62,491 nucleotides of DNA from Sediminibacterium salmoneum NBRC 103935 (lineage in GTDB: Bacteria > Bacteroidota > Bacteroidia > Chitinophagales > Chitinophagaceae). The notes beneath the pieces are model-generated. The model searched no databases, was not told the origin of the DNA, and worked only from the letters and a program-made list of their open reading frames with translations. The first letter of the stretch is position 1; each line of letters starts with the position of its first letter. The translations under genes were made by a program, and so were the position numbers. Of this stretch, positions 55,274-62,491 are shown in pieces. The stretch lies in contig NZ_KI866530.1 in NCBI RefSeq assembly GCF_000511175.1, positions 2,912,705 through 2,975,195 on the forward strand. The letters are read 5' to 3'.

Positions 55274-56143
55274 TTAATAAAGGGTAACACTCCAGGACCT
55301 CCTGAAAATTTCACCCGGCACCAACAGGTTCATGCCTTCCTTCTGTCTCAGTTCTCCCGTTGTATTTACCGGATCTGCAATACCACACCAGGGTTCAATG
55401 CAAACAAAGGGGGCATCTTTGGCACTCCAGATTCCCATGTAAGGAAAGTCTTTCCAGGAAAATACAAATCCATGTTTGGATTGCTTGTTTTTTAATTCAA
55501 TGGAATTAGATTTCAGGTGTTTGAATACCAGGGCATCACCATAGAACAATTCTTTGGTTAAGGCAACTTCACTGGAGTTTTCAAAAAAGGGAATTGGGTT
55601 TTCTTCAATTAAACCTCCGGCAGAAATAGGCCATTTGCCTGCTGTTTCTTTTTCATTGAAAACCAATTGATAATCACTGAAATCATAAGCGGATTCCAGT
55701 GGCACTTTAAAAGCAGGATGTGCACCCACTGAAAAGTACATAGGTTTTATATCAATGTTCACCACTTCGTAAGTACAGCTGAGCTGGTTTTTGTTTAGCT
55801 CGTATATGATATTCAGTTTAAATAAAAACGGGAACTGAGCAAGCGTCTGCTCATTTGCCTGTAAGGTTAAACAAGCCCTGTTCTCTTTTGATTCCGTGAG
55901 TTTGAAGTTCATATCACGTGCAAATCCATGTCTGCTTAAAGAATAGGAATTGCCATTGTGATGAAAGCTGTCATTCTTTAATGTTCCTACTATTGGAAAC
56001 AGTACCGGACTTTTTTTGCCCCAGAACACGGGATCACCACTCCACAAATACTCTAGCTGGGTTTCTTTGCTGAATATTTCCTGTAATTCGGCTCCTTTCT
56101 CTGAAATGGATACGCGAAGGTTGCTGTTTTCTATAACTATCAT
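55274..56143 (-). CDS. Aldose 1-epimerase family protein
   Basis: A 289-residue protein of the galactose mutarotase-like superfamily, in the LacX/YeaD-like subgroup. ENSNLRVSISEKGAELQEI, LWSGDPVFWGKKSPVLFPIVG, LSRHGFARDMNF and SVGAHPAFKVP with the catalytic His are visible, as is the late acid FVCIEPWCG. It interconverts sugar anomers; the substrate is unknown. It begins 5 bases after pdxA and is probably its operon partner. It converges on the LolA-like gene with a 14-base gap. Confidence 0.88.
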   Translation of the reverse strand: MIVIENSNLRVSISEKGAELQEIFSKETQLEYLWSGDPVFWGKKSPVLFPIVGTLKNDSFHHNGNSYSLSRHGFARDMNFKLTESKENRACLTLQANEQTLAQFPFLFKLNIIYELNKNQLSCTYEVVNIDIKPMYFSVGAHPAFKVPLESAYDFSDYQLVFNEKETAGKWPISAGGLIEENPIPFFENSSEVALTKELFYGDALVFKHLKSNSIELKNKQSKHGFVFSWKDFPYMGIWSAKDAPFVCIEPWCGIADPVNTTGELRQKEGMNLLVPGEIFRRSWSVTLY

Positions 56144-56148
56144 GGTGA

Positions 56149-57243
56149 TTATCCTTCGTTTTCTTCAATTCTTTCATCCACTGCATTGGCCAGCATTCGG
56201 GCACTTATTTTTCTAAGTGGATTTCTGTTTCTGTCTGCATGCCCCATTCTGTGATGAATGATATCAATGCATTCAAAAGTAGCAGCCAGGAAAGAGGTAT
56301 GATCGGCTTTTCCTTTACCTGCAATATCAAAAGCAGTTCCATGATCGGGGCTGGTTCTAACTACAGGAAGGCCTGCTGTATAGTTGACCCCTTCGCCAAT
56401 TGCCAGAGATTTAAAGGGAATCAATCCCTGGTCGTGATACATGGCAAGAACGGCATCAAATTTCTCGTGCATCCCTCTCGCAAAGAATGCATCTGCTGAA
56501 TAGGGGCCAAATACCAGTGATTTATTTTTAGCTTCTTTTATAGCAGGTTTAATAATTTCAATTTCTTCTTTGCCAATCAGTCCTTCGTCTCCGGCGTGCG
56601 GATTCAATCCCAGAACGGCAATCTTGGGTTTGTCAATTCCGAAATCCTTTTGCAAAGACTGATACATAATCTGCAATTTGCTCAGGATAGATTCTTTCGT
56701 AATATGTTTGGCAACTTCCTCAACAGTTACGTGTTCGGTAACCAACCCCACTCTCATATTTTCAGCTACCATAAACATCACCACATCCTTTACGTTGAAA
56801 AACGCCTTGAAGTAAGGAGTATGACCACTATATTGAAACTGCTCGGACTGAATATTTTTTTTGTGAATAGGAGCAGTAACTAAACCGTGAATATGTCCTT
56901 CCTGAAGGGCTTTGGTGGCTTCTTCCAATGATTTCAGCGCATATTTTCCACCGGTTTCGTTCAGTTCTCCCGGGGTAATAGTAACTTCTTCTTCCCAAAC
57001 GGTAAAAATATTTACCTGCTTGGGATTCAGACGGGAAAACTGGTTGATATTGGTGCAGTTAAAGTTAGAATCGGGTATGCTTTTTCTATAGAAATTCAGG
57101 CATTTATTATTGGCAAAAACAACAGGAACACAAAAGTCAAGGATCCGCTGATCCATTAAAGATTTAATGATTAGTTCCAATCCAATCCCATTTAAATCAC
57201 CGCAAGTGAAGCCAATAATGGGTTTTTGTGTTTCGTTACTCAT
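56149..57243 (-). CDS. pdxA: 4-hydroxythreonine-4-phosphate dehydrogenase
   Basis: PdxA oxidises 4-phosphohydroxy-L-threonine in the DXP-dependent pathway to pyridoxal phosphate. The 364-residue chain begins with the NAD region PIIGFTCGDLNGIGLELI. The metal His residues are in YSGHTPYF, LGLNPHAGDEG and AMYHDQGLIPFK, and TSPDHGTAFDIAGKG closes the active site. Its start is 40 bases from the divergent rsmA start, a common Bacteroidota neighbourhood. Confidence 0.95.
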   Translation of the reverse strand: MSNETQKPIIGFTCGDLNGIGLELIIKSLMDQRILDFCVPVVFANNKCLNFYRKSIPDSNFNCTNINQFSRLNPKQVNIFTVWEEEVTITPGELNETGGKYALKSLEEATKALQEGHIHGLVTAPIHKKNIQSEQFQYSGHTPYFKAFFNVKDVVMFMVAENMRVGLVTEHVTVEEVAKHITKESILSKLQIMYQSLQKDFGIDKPKIAVLGLNPHAGDEGLIGKEEIEIIKPAIKEAKNKSLVFGPYSADAFFARGMHEKFDAVLAMYHDQGLIPFKSLAIGEGVNYTAGLPVVRTSPDHGTAFDIAGKGKADHTSFLAATFECIDIIHHRMGHADRNRNPLRKISARMLANAVDERIEENEG

Positions 57244-57270
57244 TTACCACGATTTAGGTTGCTAAAATAC

Positions 57271-57278
57271 TACTTTTG
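57271..57278 (+). promoter_or_regulatory. Predicted -7 element of rsmA (TACTTTTG)
   Basis: TACTTTTG fits TAnnTTTG and ends 5 bases before the rsmA ATG, so the message is probably leaderless. The 40-base gap leaves room for little else. Confidence 0.55.
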
Positions 57279-57283
57279 CAGTC

Positions 57284-58045
57284 ATGCAATATACGCTCAA
57301 AAAGTCGCTGGGACAGCATTTCCTTACCAATGAAAATATCTGTAAGCAGATTGTGGCTGTTATGAAAGAAAGGCCGGAAAACCTGCAGCAGGTATTGGAG
57401 GTAGGACCCGGTGCAGGTGCGCTTACCAAGTATTTGCTGGAACTACCGATTCAGCAATTCAGGGCAGTGGAGCTGGACAATGAAAAAGTACTGTATTTGC
57501 AGCGCCAGTATCCGGCTCTTTCCAAGGCTATTATCGAGGGTAGTATTCTGGATGTGCCGGTACCTTTTGCAGGACAGTTTACCATGGTGGGCAATTTTCC
57601 CTATAATATTTCTACACAGATTGTATTCAGGGTATTGGAGTGGAAAGAACAGATTCCGGTAATGATAGGCATGTTTCAAAAAGAAGTGGCCGAGAGAATT
57701 GTTTCTAAACCGAATACCAAAGTATATGGCATCCTTAGTGTGCTGGTGCAGGCTTTTTATGAAGTAGAGTATTTGTTTGATGTGCCACCGGAATCCTTTA
57801 ATCCTCCGCCTAAAGTAATGAGTGGTGTGATTCAATTGAAACGCAAAGAAAATCCGGTAGCAGTGAGAAGCGAAAAAGCCTTATTCACACTGGTGAAAGC
57901 AGCATTCGGACAAAGGCGAAAAATGTTGCGTAATCCAATGAAACCTTTTTTTGATGCAGCTGTTTTACAGGAAGAAATTTTTACCAAAAGAGCAGAGCAA
58001 TTAACCGTAGAGGACTTTGCTGCGCTGACTTATAGAATGGCTTAA
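57284..58045 (+). CDS. rsmA: 16S rRNA dimethyladenosine transferase
   Basis: RsmA (KsgA) dimethylates two adjacent adenosines in helix 45 of 16S rRNA during 30S maturation. The 253-residue protein shows KKSLGQHFLTNENI, the SAM-binding VLEVGPGAGALTKYLLE, and the catalytic motif NFPYNISTQIV. The C-terminal helical part has SFNPPPKVMSGVI and FGQRRKMLRN. It is followed by a hydroxyacid dehydrogenase after 13 bases. Confidence 0.96.
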   Translation: MQYTLKKSLGQHFLTNENICKQIVAVMKERPENLQQVLEVGPGAGALTKYLLELPIQQFRAVELDNEKVLYLQRQYPALSKAIIEGSILDVPVPFAGQFTMVGNFPYNISTQIVFRVLEWKEQIPVMIGMFQKEVAERIVSKPNTKVYGILSVLVQAFYEVEYLFDVPPESFNPPPKVMSGVIQLKRKENPVAVRSEKALFTLVKAAFGQRRKMLRNPMKPFFDAAVLQEEIFTKRAEQLTVEDFAALTYRMA

Positions 58046-58058
58046 AAAATAGAAGCGA

Positions 58059-58979
58059 ATGAAAGTAATTGTTACTGCTAAAGTCCATCCCTATTTAATA
58101 GAGACACTAAGTGCGAAAGGATATGAAGTATGTTATGAGCCAGCCATTACTTATGAACAACTCTTATTGCAAATAAAAGAAGCAGTTGGATTGATTGTAA
58201 CTACCCGATTACGCATTGACCGCCCTGTTATTGATGCAGCCCCACAGTTAAAATGGATTGGAAGACTGGGAAGTGGTATGGAATTGATTGATGTGGCTTA
58301 TGCCCAAAGTAGGGGTATCCAATGCGAAAGCAGTCCGGAAGGAAACCGAAATGCAGTGGCAGAACATGCATTGGGGTTGTTGCTCAACCTGATGAACAGA
58401 ATCAATAGTGCTAATAATGAAGTTAAGAAAGGGCTTTGGTTAAGAGACGAGAACCGTGCTGATGAGTTGACTGGTAAAACAGTGGGTATTATCGGGTATG
58501 GTAATACGGGTTTTGCTTTTGCCCGATTGCTTGAACCATTTCAGGTGAAACTGCTTGCTTATGATAAGTATAAGAAGGGTTTTGGAAATAGCTTTATTGA
58601 AGAATCAACGCTTGAACAGATCATGAATGAAGCAGAAGTAATTAGTCTTCACCTTCCTCTAACAGAAGAAACCCGCCACTTTGCCAATACAGCCTTTTTT
58701 AATCAACTCAAAAAACAGCCTTACTTTTTAAATACCTGCAGGGGAAAAGTAATGGATACAGCTGCTGTTTTAAAGGCTTTGGAAAACAAACGTATCAGGG
58801 CGGCTGGTCTGGACGTGCTGGAAAATGAAAAGCTGGATTCTTATAACGAAACCGAAAAATCCCAGCTGAATCAATTGCTGGATTATCCGAATGTTATCAT
58901 TACTCCACATATTGCCGGCTATAGCCATGAGGCCTTCTATAAAATGGCTGATATAGTTTTGCAAAAACTGCATCTCTGA
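58059..58979 (+). CDS. D-2-hydroxyacid dehydrogenase family protein
   Basis: A 306-residue NAD-dependent dehydrogenase with the phosphoglycerate-dehydrogenase (SerA) fold. The Rossmann motif is [17 protein letters not shown] at about residue 145; the catalytic Arg is in TCRGKVMD, the Glu in [10 protein letters not shown] and the His in [13 protein letters not shown]. It lacks the ACT domain of full-length SerA. It may serve serine synthesis or act on another 2-hydroxyacid. It is probably co-transcribed with rsmA, and its stop abuts the stop of the opposite gene at 58980. Confidence 0.88.
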   Translation: MKVIVTAKVHPYLIETLSAKGYEVCYEPAITYEQLLLQIKEAVGLIVTTRLRIDRPVIDAAPQLKWIGRLGSGMELIDVAYAQSRGIQCESSPEGNRNAVAEHALGLLLNLMNRINSANNEVKKGLWLRDENRADELTGKTVGIIGYGNTGFAFARLLEPFQVKLLAYDKYKKGFGNSFIEESTLEQIMNEAEVISLHLPLTEETRHFANTAFFNQLKKQPYFLNTCRGKVMDTAAVLKALENKRIRAAGLDVLENEKLDSYNETEKSQLNQLLDYPNVIITPHIAGYSHEAFYKMADIVLQKLHL

Positions 58980-59660
58980 TTAATCAAAATCCCTGGCATT
59001 CAAACCCTTTAATGATTTTCCAGTTGTGCTAATTGTTGCCGTTGAATCTATGTTGAGTGCATATGATTTAAAGAAAGCATCTGATAGTTTCAGTTCAGCA
59101 TTATTCAAAACTTTTATAGTAGACTTTTGAATAGTATCAATAGCCGATAGAATGATTGCAGATTTATTGGTGGCGGTAATATTCAAATATTTATTTTTCA
59201 ATGCAACACATTCAATTGTAGAATTATTTTGGGAAGTTAATTGCAAGCTGTCTGTTTGATAATGGTGTACAGTTATCCGAGATTCAATACTAGATATGGA
59301 TTTCAAATTATTACAATACAGGTTTATTACGGGTAATCCCCCCTCAGTGTTTGAATCTCTTTTTAAAAAAAGCGTATCGTTTTCAACAAAGTATTTGTAA
59401 CCAATTGGACTATAAAAATGGTATGTTAATATGCTTGAGTCTGAATGTTGATTGATATTGATTATTGGGAGATAAGCATATTCTTCTTTTTTATCGCTTT
59501 TTAATTCCTTAATATGATGGAAGGTTGGCAGAATTATCTTTTTTACTGAAGATTGTATATTCCCTTTTTTATATTCTGCCCTTAATTTAAAATTGATCAT
59601 TATAAAGCAGGCGCAAATTGCTGCGATGGTAATGACCAGGATTTGATTGCTTATTTTCAT
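58980..59660 (-). CDS. Membrane-anchored beta-strand-rich protein of the GntR/ABC operon
   Basis: A 226-residue protein with one N-terminal hydrophobic anchor (QILVITIAAICACFIMINF) and an outer part of repeated short strands (STIECVALKNKYLNITATN, STIKVLNNAELKLSDAFF). This resembles the right-handed GIN/DUF2807 head domain often seen with envelope stress regulators, though I cannot confirm membership. It overlaps the GntR gene by 4 bases and is the last gene of the operon. Function unknown. Confidence 0.65.
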   Translation of the reverse strand: MKISNQILVITIAAICACFIMINFKLRAEYKKGNIQSSVKKIILPTFHHIKELKSDKKEEYAYLPIININQHSDSSILTYHFYSPIGYKYFVENDTLFLKRDSNTEGGLPVINLYCNNLKSISSIESRITVHHYQTDSLQLTSQNNSTIECVALKNKYLNITATNKSAIILSAIDTIQKSTIKVLNNAELKLSDAFFKSYALNIDSTATISTTGKSLKGLNARDFD

Positions 59661-60034
59661 AAAGTTTTTTTATGCCTTTTTAAATATTGTTGATAGTTTG
59701 CTTCTATTTCTCCAATTGTTATTTGCAGCAATTGCATATTCTTGAAAACAGCAGGTAAATCCTGTTCTGTGAATTCTTTTTTAAGATAGTCTGTTACTTT
59801 TGTTAATCCATTAATTGACACAAAGAATCCAACCCCCCGTTTGTTTGTAATAACTTCTAAATCCTGCAAGTATTCGTAGGTTCGCATTACTGTATTGGGA
59901 TTGACTTCCAGGTCAATAGCCAATTCTCTTACTGATGGAATTCTTTCCTCTTCTTTAAAAACTTGAAGCAGAATCTTTTCACAAATAAGATCAGCAATCT
60001 GAATGTATATGGCTTTGTTAGAATGGAAATTCAT
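59657..60034 (-). CDS. GntR family transcriptional regulator (YtrA-like)
   Basis: A 125-residue repressor: winged HTH (AIYIQIADLICEKILLQVFKEEERIPSVRELA, NPNTVMRTYEYLQDLEVITNKRG in overlapping stretches) followed by a short two-helix C-terminal part, which is the YtrA subfamily. YtrA regulators typically repress ABC transporter genes in their own operon, as here, where two ABC genes precede it. The AGTGTA/TACAC repeat at the operon start is a likely binding site. It overlaps the next gene by 4 bases. Confidence 0.88.
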   Translation of the reverse strand: MNFHSNKAIYIQIADLICEKILLQVFKEEERIPSVRELAIDLEVNPNTVMRTYEYLQDLEVITNKRGVGFFVSINGLTKVTDYLKKEFTEQDLPAVFKNMQLLQITIGEIEANYQQYLKRHKKTL

Positions 60035-60047
60035 GGGGGCTGGTTGT

Positions 60048-60875
60048 TTAAATCTGCTTTTCTTTTATCTTATAATAACTCATAATCCAACAACTACTAT
60101 AAAGAAAAATTGGCAGGAACCAAGTGATGCGAAGCTGCCATGTTTCAGGTAAAGTTACAATGCCGGTTGGTTGCTGTAGTGGTCCTATTCTGAAAGAGTC
60201 TGTAAAATATTTTCCATGTGGCATAATTTCCTCTGGTATTAACAACACCAGCATTTTGTTATTCATGTAAAAAGCACCTATAAATGCAATCACAAATAGT
60301 ATGGCTGTTTTTACATAGGCATTGCGAATAAAACTAAGTGAGCCAAGGTGAGCAATGGAAGTAGTGATAAAATATAAAATTACTGTTTCTTTAAAAAGAA
60401 GAGTGTCAGACTGAAAGATAGGCTTGGCATGGTAATAGTGTTTTTCCTGTTCTATAATCCAATTAGGAATAGATACGAATTCATTATATGTCAAACACAT
60501 AAGCCAATCAATTCCCGTAAATATGCTCAGGTAAATGATTAAATATATGATTTGTGTTAAAAGAAAACCCACCAATAACTTTTCTCCTGCCGTGGCTGGT
60601 AATAACAAAAAATGAATGGTTTTTGCCTCCGATTTAAAGAAGCCATAAAAGCTGGAGGAAAATAATGTTCCGCCTAAAAGGAGACCAATTACGAATATCA
60701 TTTTTCTATCACCTGTTGGAAACATTGTGTGGAAACTGGCAACAATTAACAACCCATAGGATAGAAGTAAAATGCCCAATCCTGCCAGGAACATGAGTAA
60801 ATAACTACTGCCGCTCTCTTTGAAGTTTTTTCTAAGCAAAAGCAATGCTCTATTCAAACTAAAATGGTTGTTCAT
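60048..60875 (-). CDS. ABC transporter permease
   Basis: A 275-residue membrane protein with six predicted helices (for example SSYLLMFLAGLGILLLSYGL, FVIGLLLGGTLFSSSFYGFF, TAILFVIAFIGAFYM). No catalytic domain is seen. Its 4-base overlap with the upstream ATPase and the YtrA regulator downstream identify it as the membrane half of an ABC-2-like transporter. The substrate is unknown; YtrA-linked transporters of other phyla respond to cell-envelope antibiotics. Confidence 0.8.
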   Translation of the reverse strand: MNNHFSLNRALLLLRKNFKESGSSYLLMFLAGLGILLLSYGLLIVASFHTMFPTGDRKMIFVIGLLLGGTLFSSSFYGFFKSEAKTIHFLLLPATAGEKLLVGFLLTQIIYLIIYLSIFTGIDWLMCLTYNEFVSIPNWIIEQEKHYYHAKPIFQSDTLLFKETVILYFITTSIAHLGSLSFIRNAYVKTAILFVIAFIGAFYMNNKMLVLLIPEEIMPHGKYFTDSFRIGPLQQPTGIVTLPETWQLRITWFLPIFLYSSCWIMSYYKIKEKQI

Positions 60876-61714
60876 GATTTCTGATTAAAAAGTTCCTGTA
60901 TTGCATGCTTATTTGTAATGCCTGCGTTAAAGAATAATTCAAGGTCTAGTTTTGAGATTTCTTCTTCCTGTTCTCTTTTTTTAACAATTAGGTGTCCGGC
61001 TAAGCTTGTTTCATGATAAATCCAGTTCTTGCTTATTTCAGAACGATTGCTATGCTGAAAAATGATTTTATCAATGATTGTATTCGTATCTGTATTCACA
61101 ATAATTTCACCATTGTCTACCAGAATAATCTGATCTATTAAGCTGTCTAAATCTTTTACCTGATGCGTACTGATGATGATGCATTTCTCCTCGTTCACAA
61201 TAGACGCAATCAGTTTCCTTAGTATTCTCTTAGAAGGAATATCCAGACCATTTGTGGGTTCATCCAGAATGATGAGAGATGCATTAGATGCCATGCCAAG
61301 GGCAATCCATACTTTTTTCTTTTGTCCAAAACTCATTTTATTCAGGTTCGTCATCGGTACATCTAATTCCTTCAAATAATCCAGAAACTGGGTTTGATTG
61401 AACCGTGGATAAAATGGCGCTTGCTCTGCAGCAAATTCAAGTACATGGATATTAGGCGTATCAATTTCCTCCGGGATAAAAAATACCTGGTTCAGGAAAT
61501 CAGGTTCTCTTTTCATGGGGCATGCATTGAATACAGTTAATTCTCCTTTTTGTGGGTGCACCAATCCTGCCATTAATTTTAACAGCGTTGATTTGCCCGC
61601 TCCATTTTTGCCAAGTAGACCATAAACACTACCTGATTTTAATTCCAAGTGAATATTGTCGTACAGCTTTTTTTGTTTAGTGTATCCAAAACTTACATTG
61701 TTAAAATGAATCAT
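60872..61714 (-). CDS. ABC transporter ATP-binding protein (YtrB-like)
   Basis: A 280-residue ATPase: Walker A GLLGKNGAGKSTLLKLMAGL, signature MSFGQKKKVW, Walker B LIILDEPTNGLDIPS, H-loop STHQVKDLD. The start at 61714 is fixed by the MIHFNNVSFGY domain start; the frame extends 27 bases further without support. It is the first gene of the operon ATPase-permease-GntR-anchored protein and diverges from greA. The operator-like repeat lies directly upstream. Confidence 0.9.
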   Translation of the reverse strand: MIHFNNVSFGYTKQKKLYDNIHLELKSGSVYGLLGKNGAGKSTLLKLMAGLVHPQKGELTVFNACPMKREPDFLNQVFFIPEEIDTPNIHVLEFAAEQAPFYPRFNQTQFLDYLKELDVPMTNLNKMSFGQKKKVWIALGMASNASLIILDEPTNGLDIPSKRILRKLIASIVNEEKCIIISTHQVKDLDSLIDQIILVDNGEIIVNTDTNTIIDKIIFQHSNRSEISKNWIYHETSLAGHLIVKKREQEEEISKLDLELFFNAGITNKHAIQELFNQKS

Positions 61715-61718
61715 GATT

Positions 61719-61742
61719 AGTGTATTAGTGTAATAGTACACA
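61719..61742 (-). promoter_or_regulatory. YtrA-like operator GTGTA-N12-TACAC
   Basis: AGTGTA (61719-61724) and TACACA (61737-61742) are inverted with 12 bases between, with perfect 5-bp arms GTGTA/TACAC and an inner ATTA/TAAT. It resembles the AGTGTA-N13-TACACT operator known for Bacillus subtilis YtrA (from memory). It covers the predicted transcription start of the ABC operon, 4 bases before its ATG. Confidence 0.6.
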
Positions 61743-61743
61743 G

Positions 61744-61774
61744 TAAATGTAGTTGTTTTTTTTAATCCGCCAAA
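61744..61774 (-). promoter_or_regulatory. Promoter of the GntR/ABC operon
   Basis: On the minus strand TTTG (61774-61771) and TACATTTA (61751-61744) are separated by exactly 19 bases, one mismatch from TTTG-N19-TAnnTTTG. The operator lies immediately downstream. Confidence 0.6.
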
Positions 61775-61817
61775 TTTTTATCAGAAAACCATTTTACATT
61801 GAATTAGATTAATTTCT

Positions 61818-61825
61818 TACCTTTG
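61818..61825 (+). promoter_or_regulatory. Predicted -7 element of greA (TACCTTTG)
   Basis: TACCTTTG fits TAnnTTTG. The predicted transcript starts at about 61831, at the foot of the terminator hairpin and at the ATG of a 16-codon leader frame. Confidence 0.55.
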
Positions 61826-61830
61826 TATTT

Positions 61831-61870
61831 ATGCAACGCCGCAGTCAAATGTGGCGTTGTATTTTTTTTT
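61831..61870 (+). terminator. Intrinsic terminator/attenuator in the greA leader
   Basis: ATGCAACGCC (61831-61840) pairs with GGCGTTGTAT (61853-61862) with one wobble; three more inner pairs give about 13 bp and a 6-base loop. T62-T70 supply a nine-T tract. No plus-strand gene lies within 2.8 kb upstream, so the terminator can only act on the greA leader itself. Confidence 0.7.
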
Positions 61871-61881
61871 ACCAATCTTAA
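61831..61881 (+). CDS. Possible 16-residue greA leader peptide
   Basis: ATG at 61831, 5 bases after the -7 element, opens MQRRSQMWRCIFFYQS and stops at TAA 61879-61881, 10 bases before greA. It spans the terminator hairpin and its T9 tract, so its translation would melt the hairpin. Translation is not shown; short frames arise by chance. Confidence 0.35.
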   Translation: MQRRSQMWRCIFFYQS

Positions 61882-61891
61882 AGCCGGAACT

Positions 61892-62368
61892 ATGAGTGAA
61901 ACCAACATGTATGTTACGAAAGAGACTTTCGATAAGATGCGCGAGGAATTGCAGAAAATGAAATCTGTAGACCGTCCTGCTGCTTCCAAAGCCATTGCTG
62001 AAGCCAGGGAGAAAGGTGATTTAAAGGAAAATGCAGAGTACGATGCGGCTAAAGAGGCGCAAGGCATGTTAGAGGCCAAAATCAAACAATTGGAAGGTGC
62101 TATTGCCAATGCTAAAATTGTAGATACCAGTACCATTGATACCAGTAAAGTGACCATCCTGACCAAAGTAACCATTACCAATATGGCTACTAAGAAAACG
62201 GTAACTTATCAGATTGTGGGTGAGAAAGAAGCCGACCTGAAATTGGGAAAAATTTCCGCATCTTCTCCAATCGGGAAGGGATTGTTGGGTAAGGTGAAAG
62301 GAGAAGTAGCTGAAGTACAGGCACCAAACGGCATCATTAAGTTTAAAGTTGAAGATATAACTGTATAA
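61892..62368 (+). CDS. greA: Transcription elongation factor GreA
   Basis: GreA enters the secondary channel of RNA polymerase and stimulates cleavage of backtracked RNA. The 158-residue protein has the N-terminal coiled coil with the tip acids in AREKGDLKENAEYDAAKEAQ, and the C-terminal FKBP-like domain (VTYQIVGEKEADLKLGKIS, SPIGKGLLGKVKGE). The start at 61892 (MSETNMYVTKETFDKM) matches the family. The upstream leader contains a terminator and possible leader peptide. A HIT-family gene follows after 9 bases. Confidence 0.96.
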   Translation: MSETNMYVTKETFDKMREELQKMKSVDRPAASKAIAEAREKGDLKENAEYDAAKEAQGMLEAKIKQLEGAIANAKIVDTSTIDTSKVTILTKVTITNMATKKTVTYQIVGEKEADLKLGKISASSPIGKGLLGKVKGEVAEVQAPNGIIKFKVEDITV

Positions 62369-62377
62369 TTTTTATAC

Positions 62378-62491
62378 ATGACTATTTTTGCTAAAATAAT
62401 CGCGGGAGAAATTCCTTCTTACAAAATAGCAGAGAACGATCGGTTTTTTGCCTTCCTGGATATATTTCCATCAGTGGAAGGCCATGTGCTG
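62378..62491 (+). CDS. HIT family hydrolase (partial, continues beyond window)
   Basis: The first 38 residues (TIFAKIIAGEIPSYKIAEND, then RFFAFLDIFPSVEGHVL) are the N-terminal region of a histidine-triad nucleotide-binding protein of the HinT/Fhit type; the catalytic HxHxHxx lies beyond the edge. The greA-HIT pairing is frequent in Bacteroidota. Confidence 0.9.
   Translation, partial: MTIFAKIIAGEIPSYKIAENDRFFAFLDIFPSVEGHVL

Overview
The window is a stretch of a Bacteroidota chromosome, most likely a member of the Chitinophagaceae (Sediminibacterium-like; the genus is an inference). The evidence is gliding-type genes gldA (partial) and gldB, two TonB-dependent receptors, a DUF4783 protein, a HExGHxxGLxHN metalloprotease of the DUF5117 kind, a DUF47/PiT pair, AT-rich DNA without clear Shine-Dalgarno sites, and many start sites preceded by the Bacteroidota -7 promoter element TAnnTTTG. 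I saw no rRNA, tRNA, CRISPR array, insertion sequence or prophage. No gap without a gene exceeds 300 bases.

Layout. 1-6.9 kb: end of gldA, prfA (frameshifted), a secreted protein, then on the minus strand phoB-phoR-DUF47-pit (phosphate sensing and uptake) and galE. 7-13.3 kb: a split gene for a secreted protein with a possible clan-CD (caspase/CHAT/gingipain-like) hydrolase domain, a metallo-beta-lactamase-fold hydrolase and a 1122-residue outer-membrane protein joining a peptidase-MA-like region, a beta-propeller and a barrel. 13.3-30.7 kb: central metabolism and housekeeping (terC, pyrD, thiolase, usp, nadE, gldB, apaG, icd, aceF, metalloprotease, a Lys/Ala/Pro-rich histone-H1-like protein, SUI1/YciH factor, TPR histidine kinase, nadC). 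30.8-35.6 kb: gpmI, then a haem-binding CxxCH protein, a small membrane-anchored protein and a TonB-dependent receptor. 35.7-43.6 kb: engB, pabB, an Asp/Lys-rich protein, purA, rel, an MsbA-like ABC exporter. 43.6-47.8 kb: ATP synthase genes atpBEFHA, closed by a terminator, with no gamma, beta or epsilon gene. 47.9-55.3 kb: nine closely spaced same-strand genes (TonB receptor, 2TM protein, TPR-like protein, two paralogous membrane proteins, winged-helix regulator, ABC ATPase, ABC permease, LolA-like protein) behind one good promoter with three GTTTAT half-sites. 55.3-62.5 kb: aldose epimerase, pdxA, rsmA, a hydroxyacid dehydrogenase, a YtrA/GntR-type regulator with its own ABC transporter, greA, and the start of a HIT-family gene.

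Cross-cutting observations. At least four genes (prfA, the secreted gene at 1572, the gene at 7011 and the H1-like gene) are broken by one-base length changes in A/T runs, which most simply means sequence errors in homopolymers. The prfA break, however, sits exactly on a canonical A_AAA_AAG -1 slippery heptamer in the right phase. The regulatory DNA offers the most testable material: a YtrA-like operator GTGTA-N12-TACAC over the predicted transcription start of the GntR/ABC operon, a leader peptide overlapping an intrinsic terminator in front of greA, a terminator touching the galE start codon, a 12-bp hairpin between atpE and atpF, and several promoters so close to the ATG that the messages are probably leaderless.
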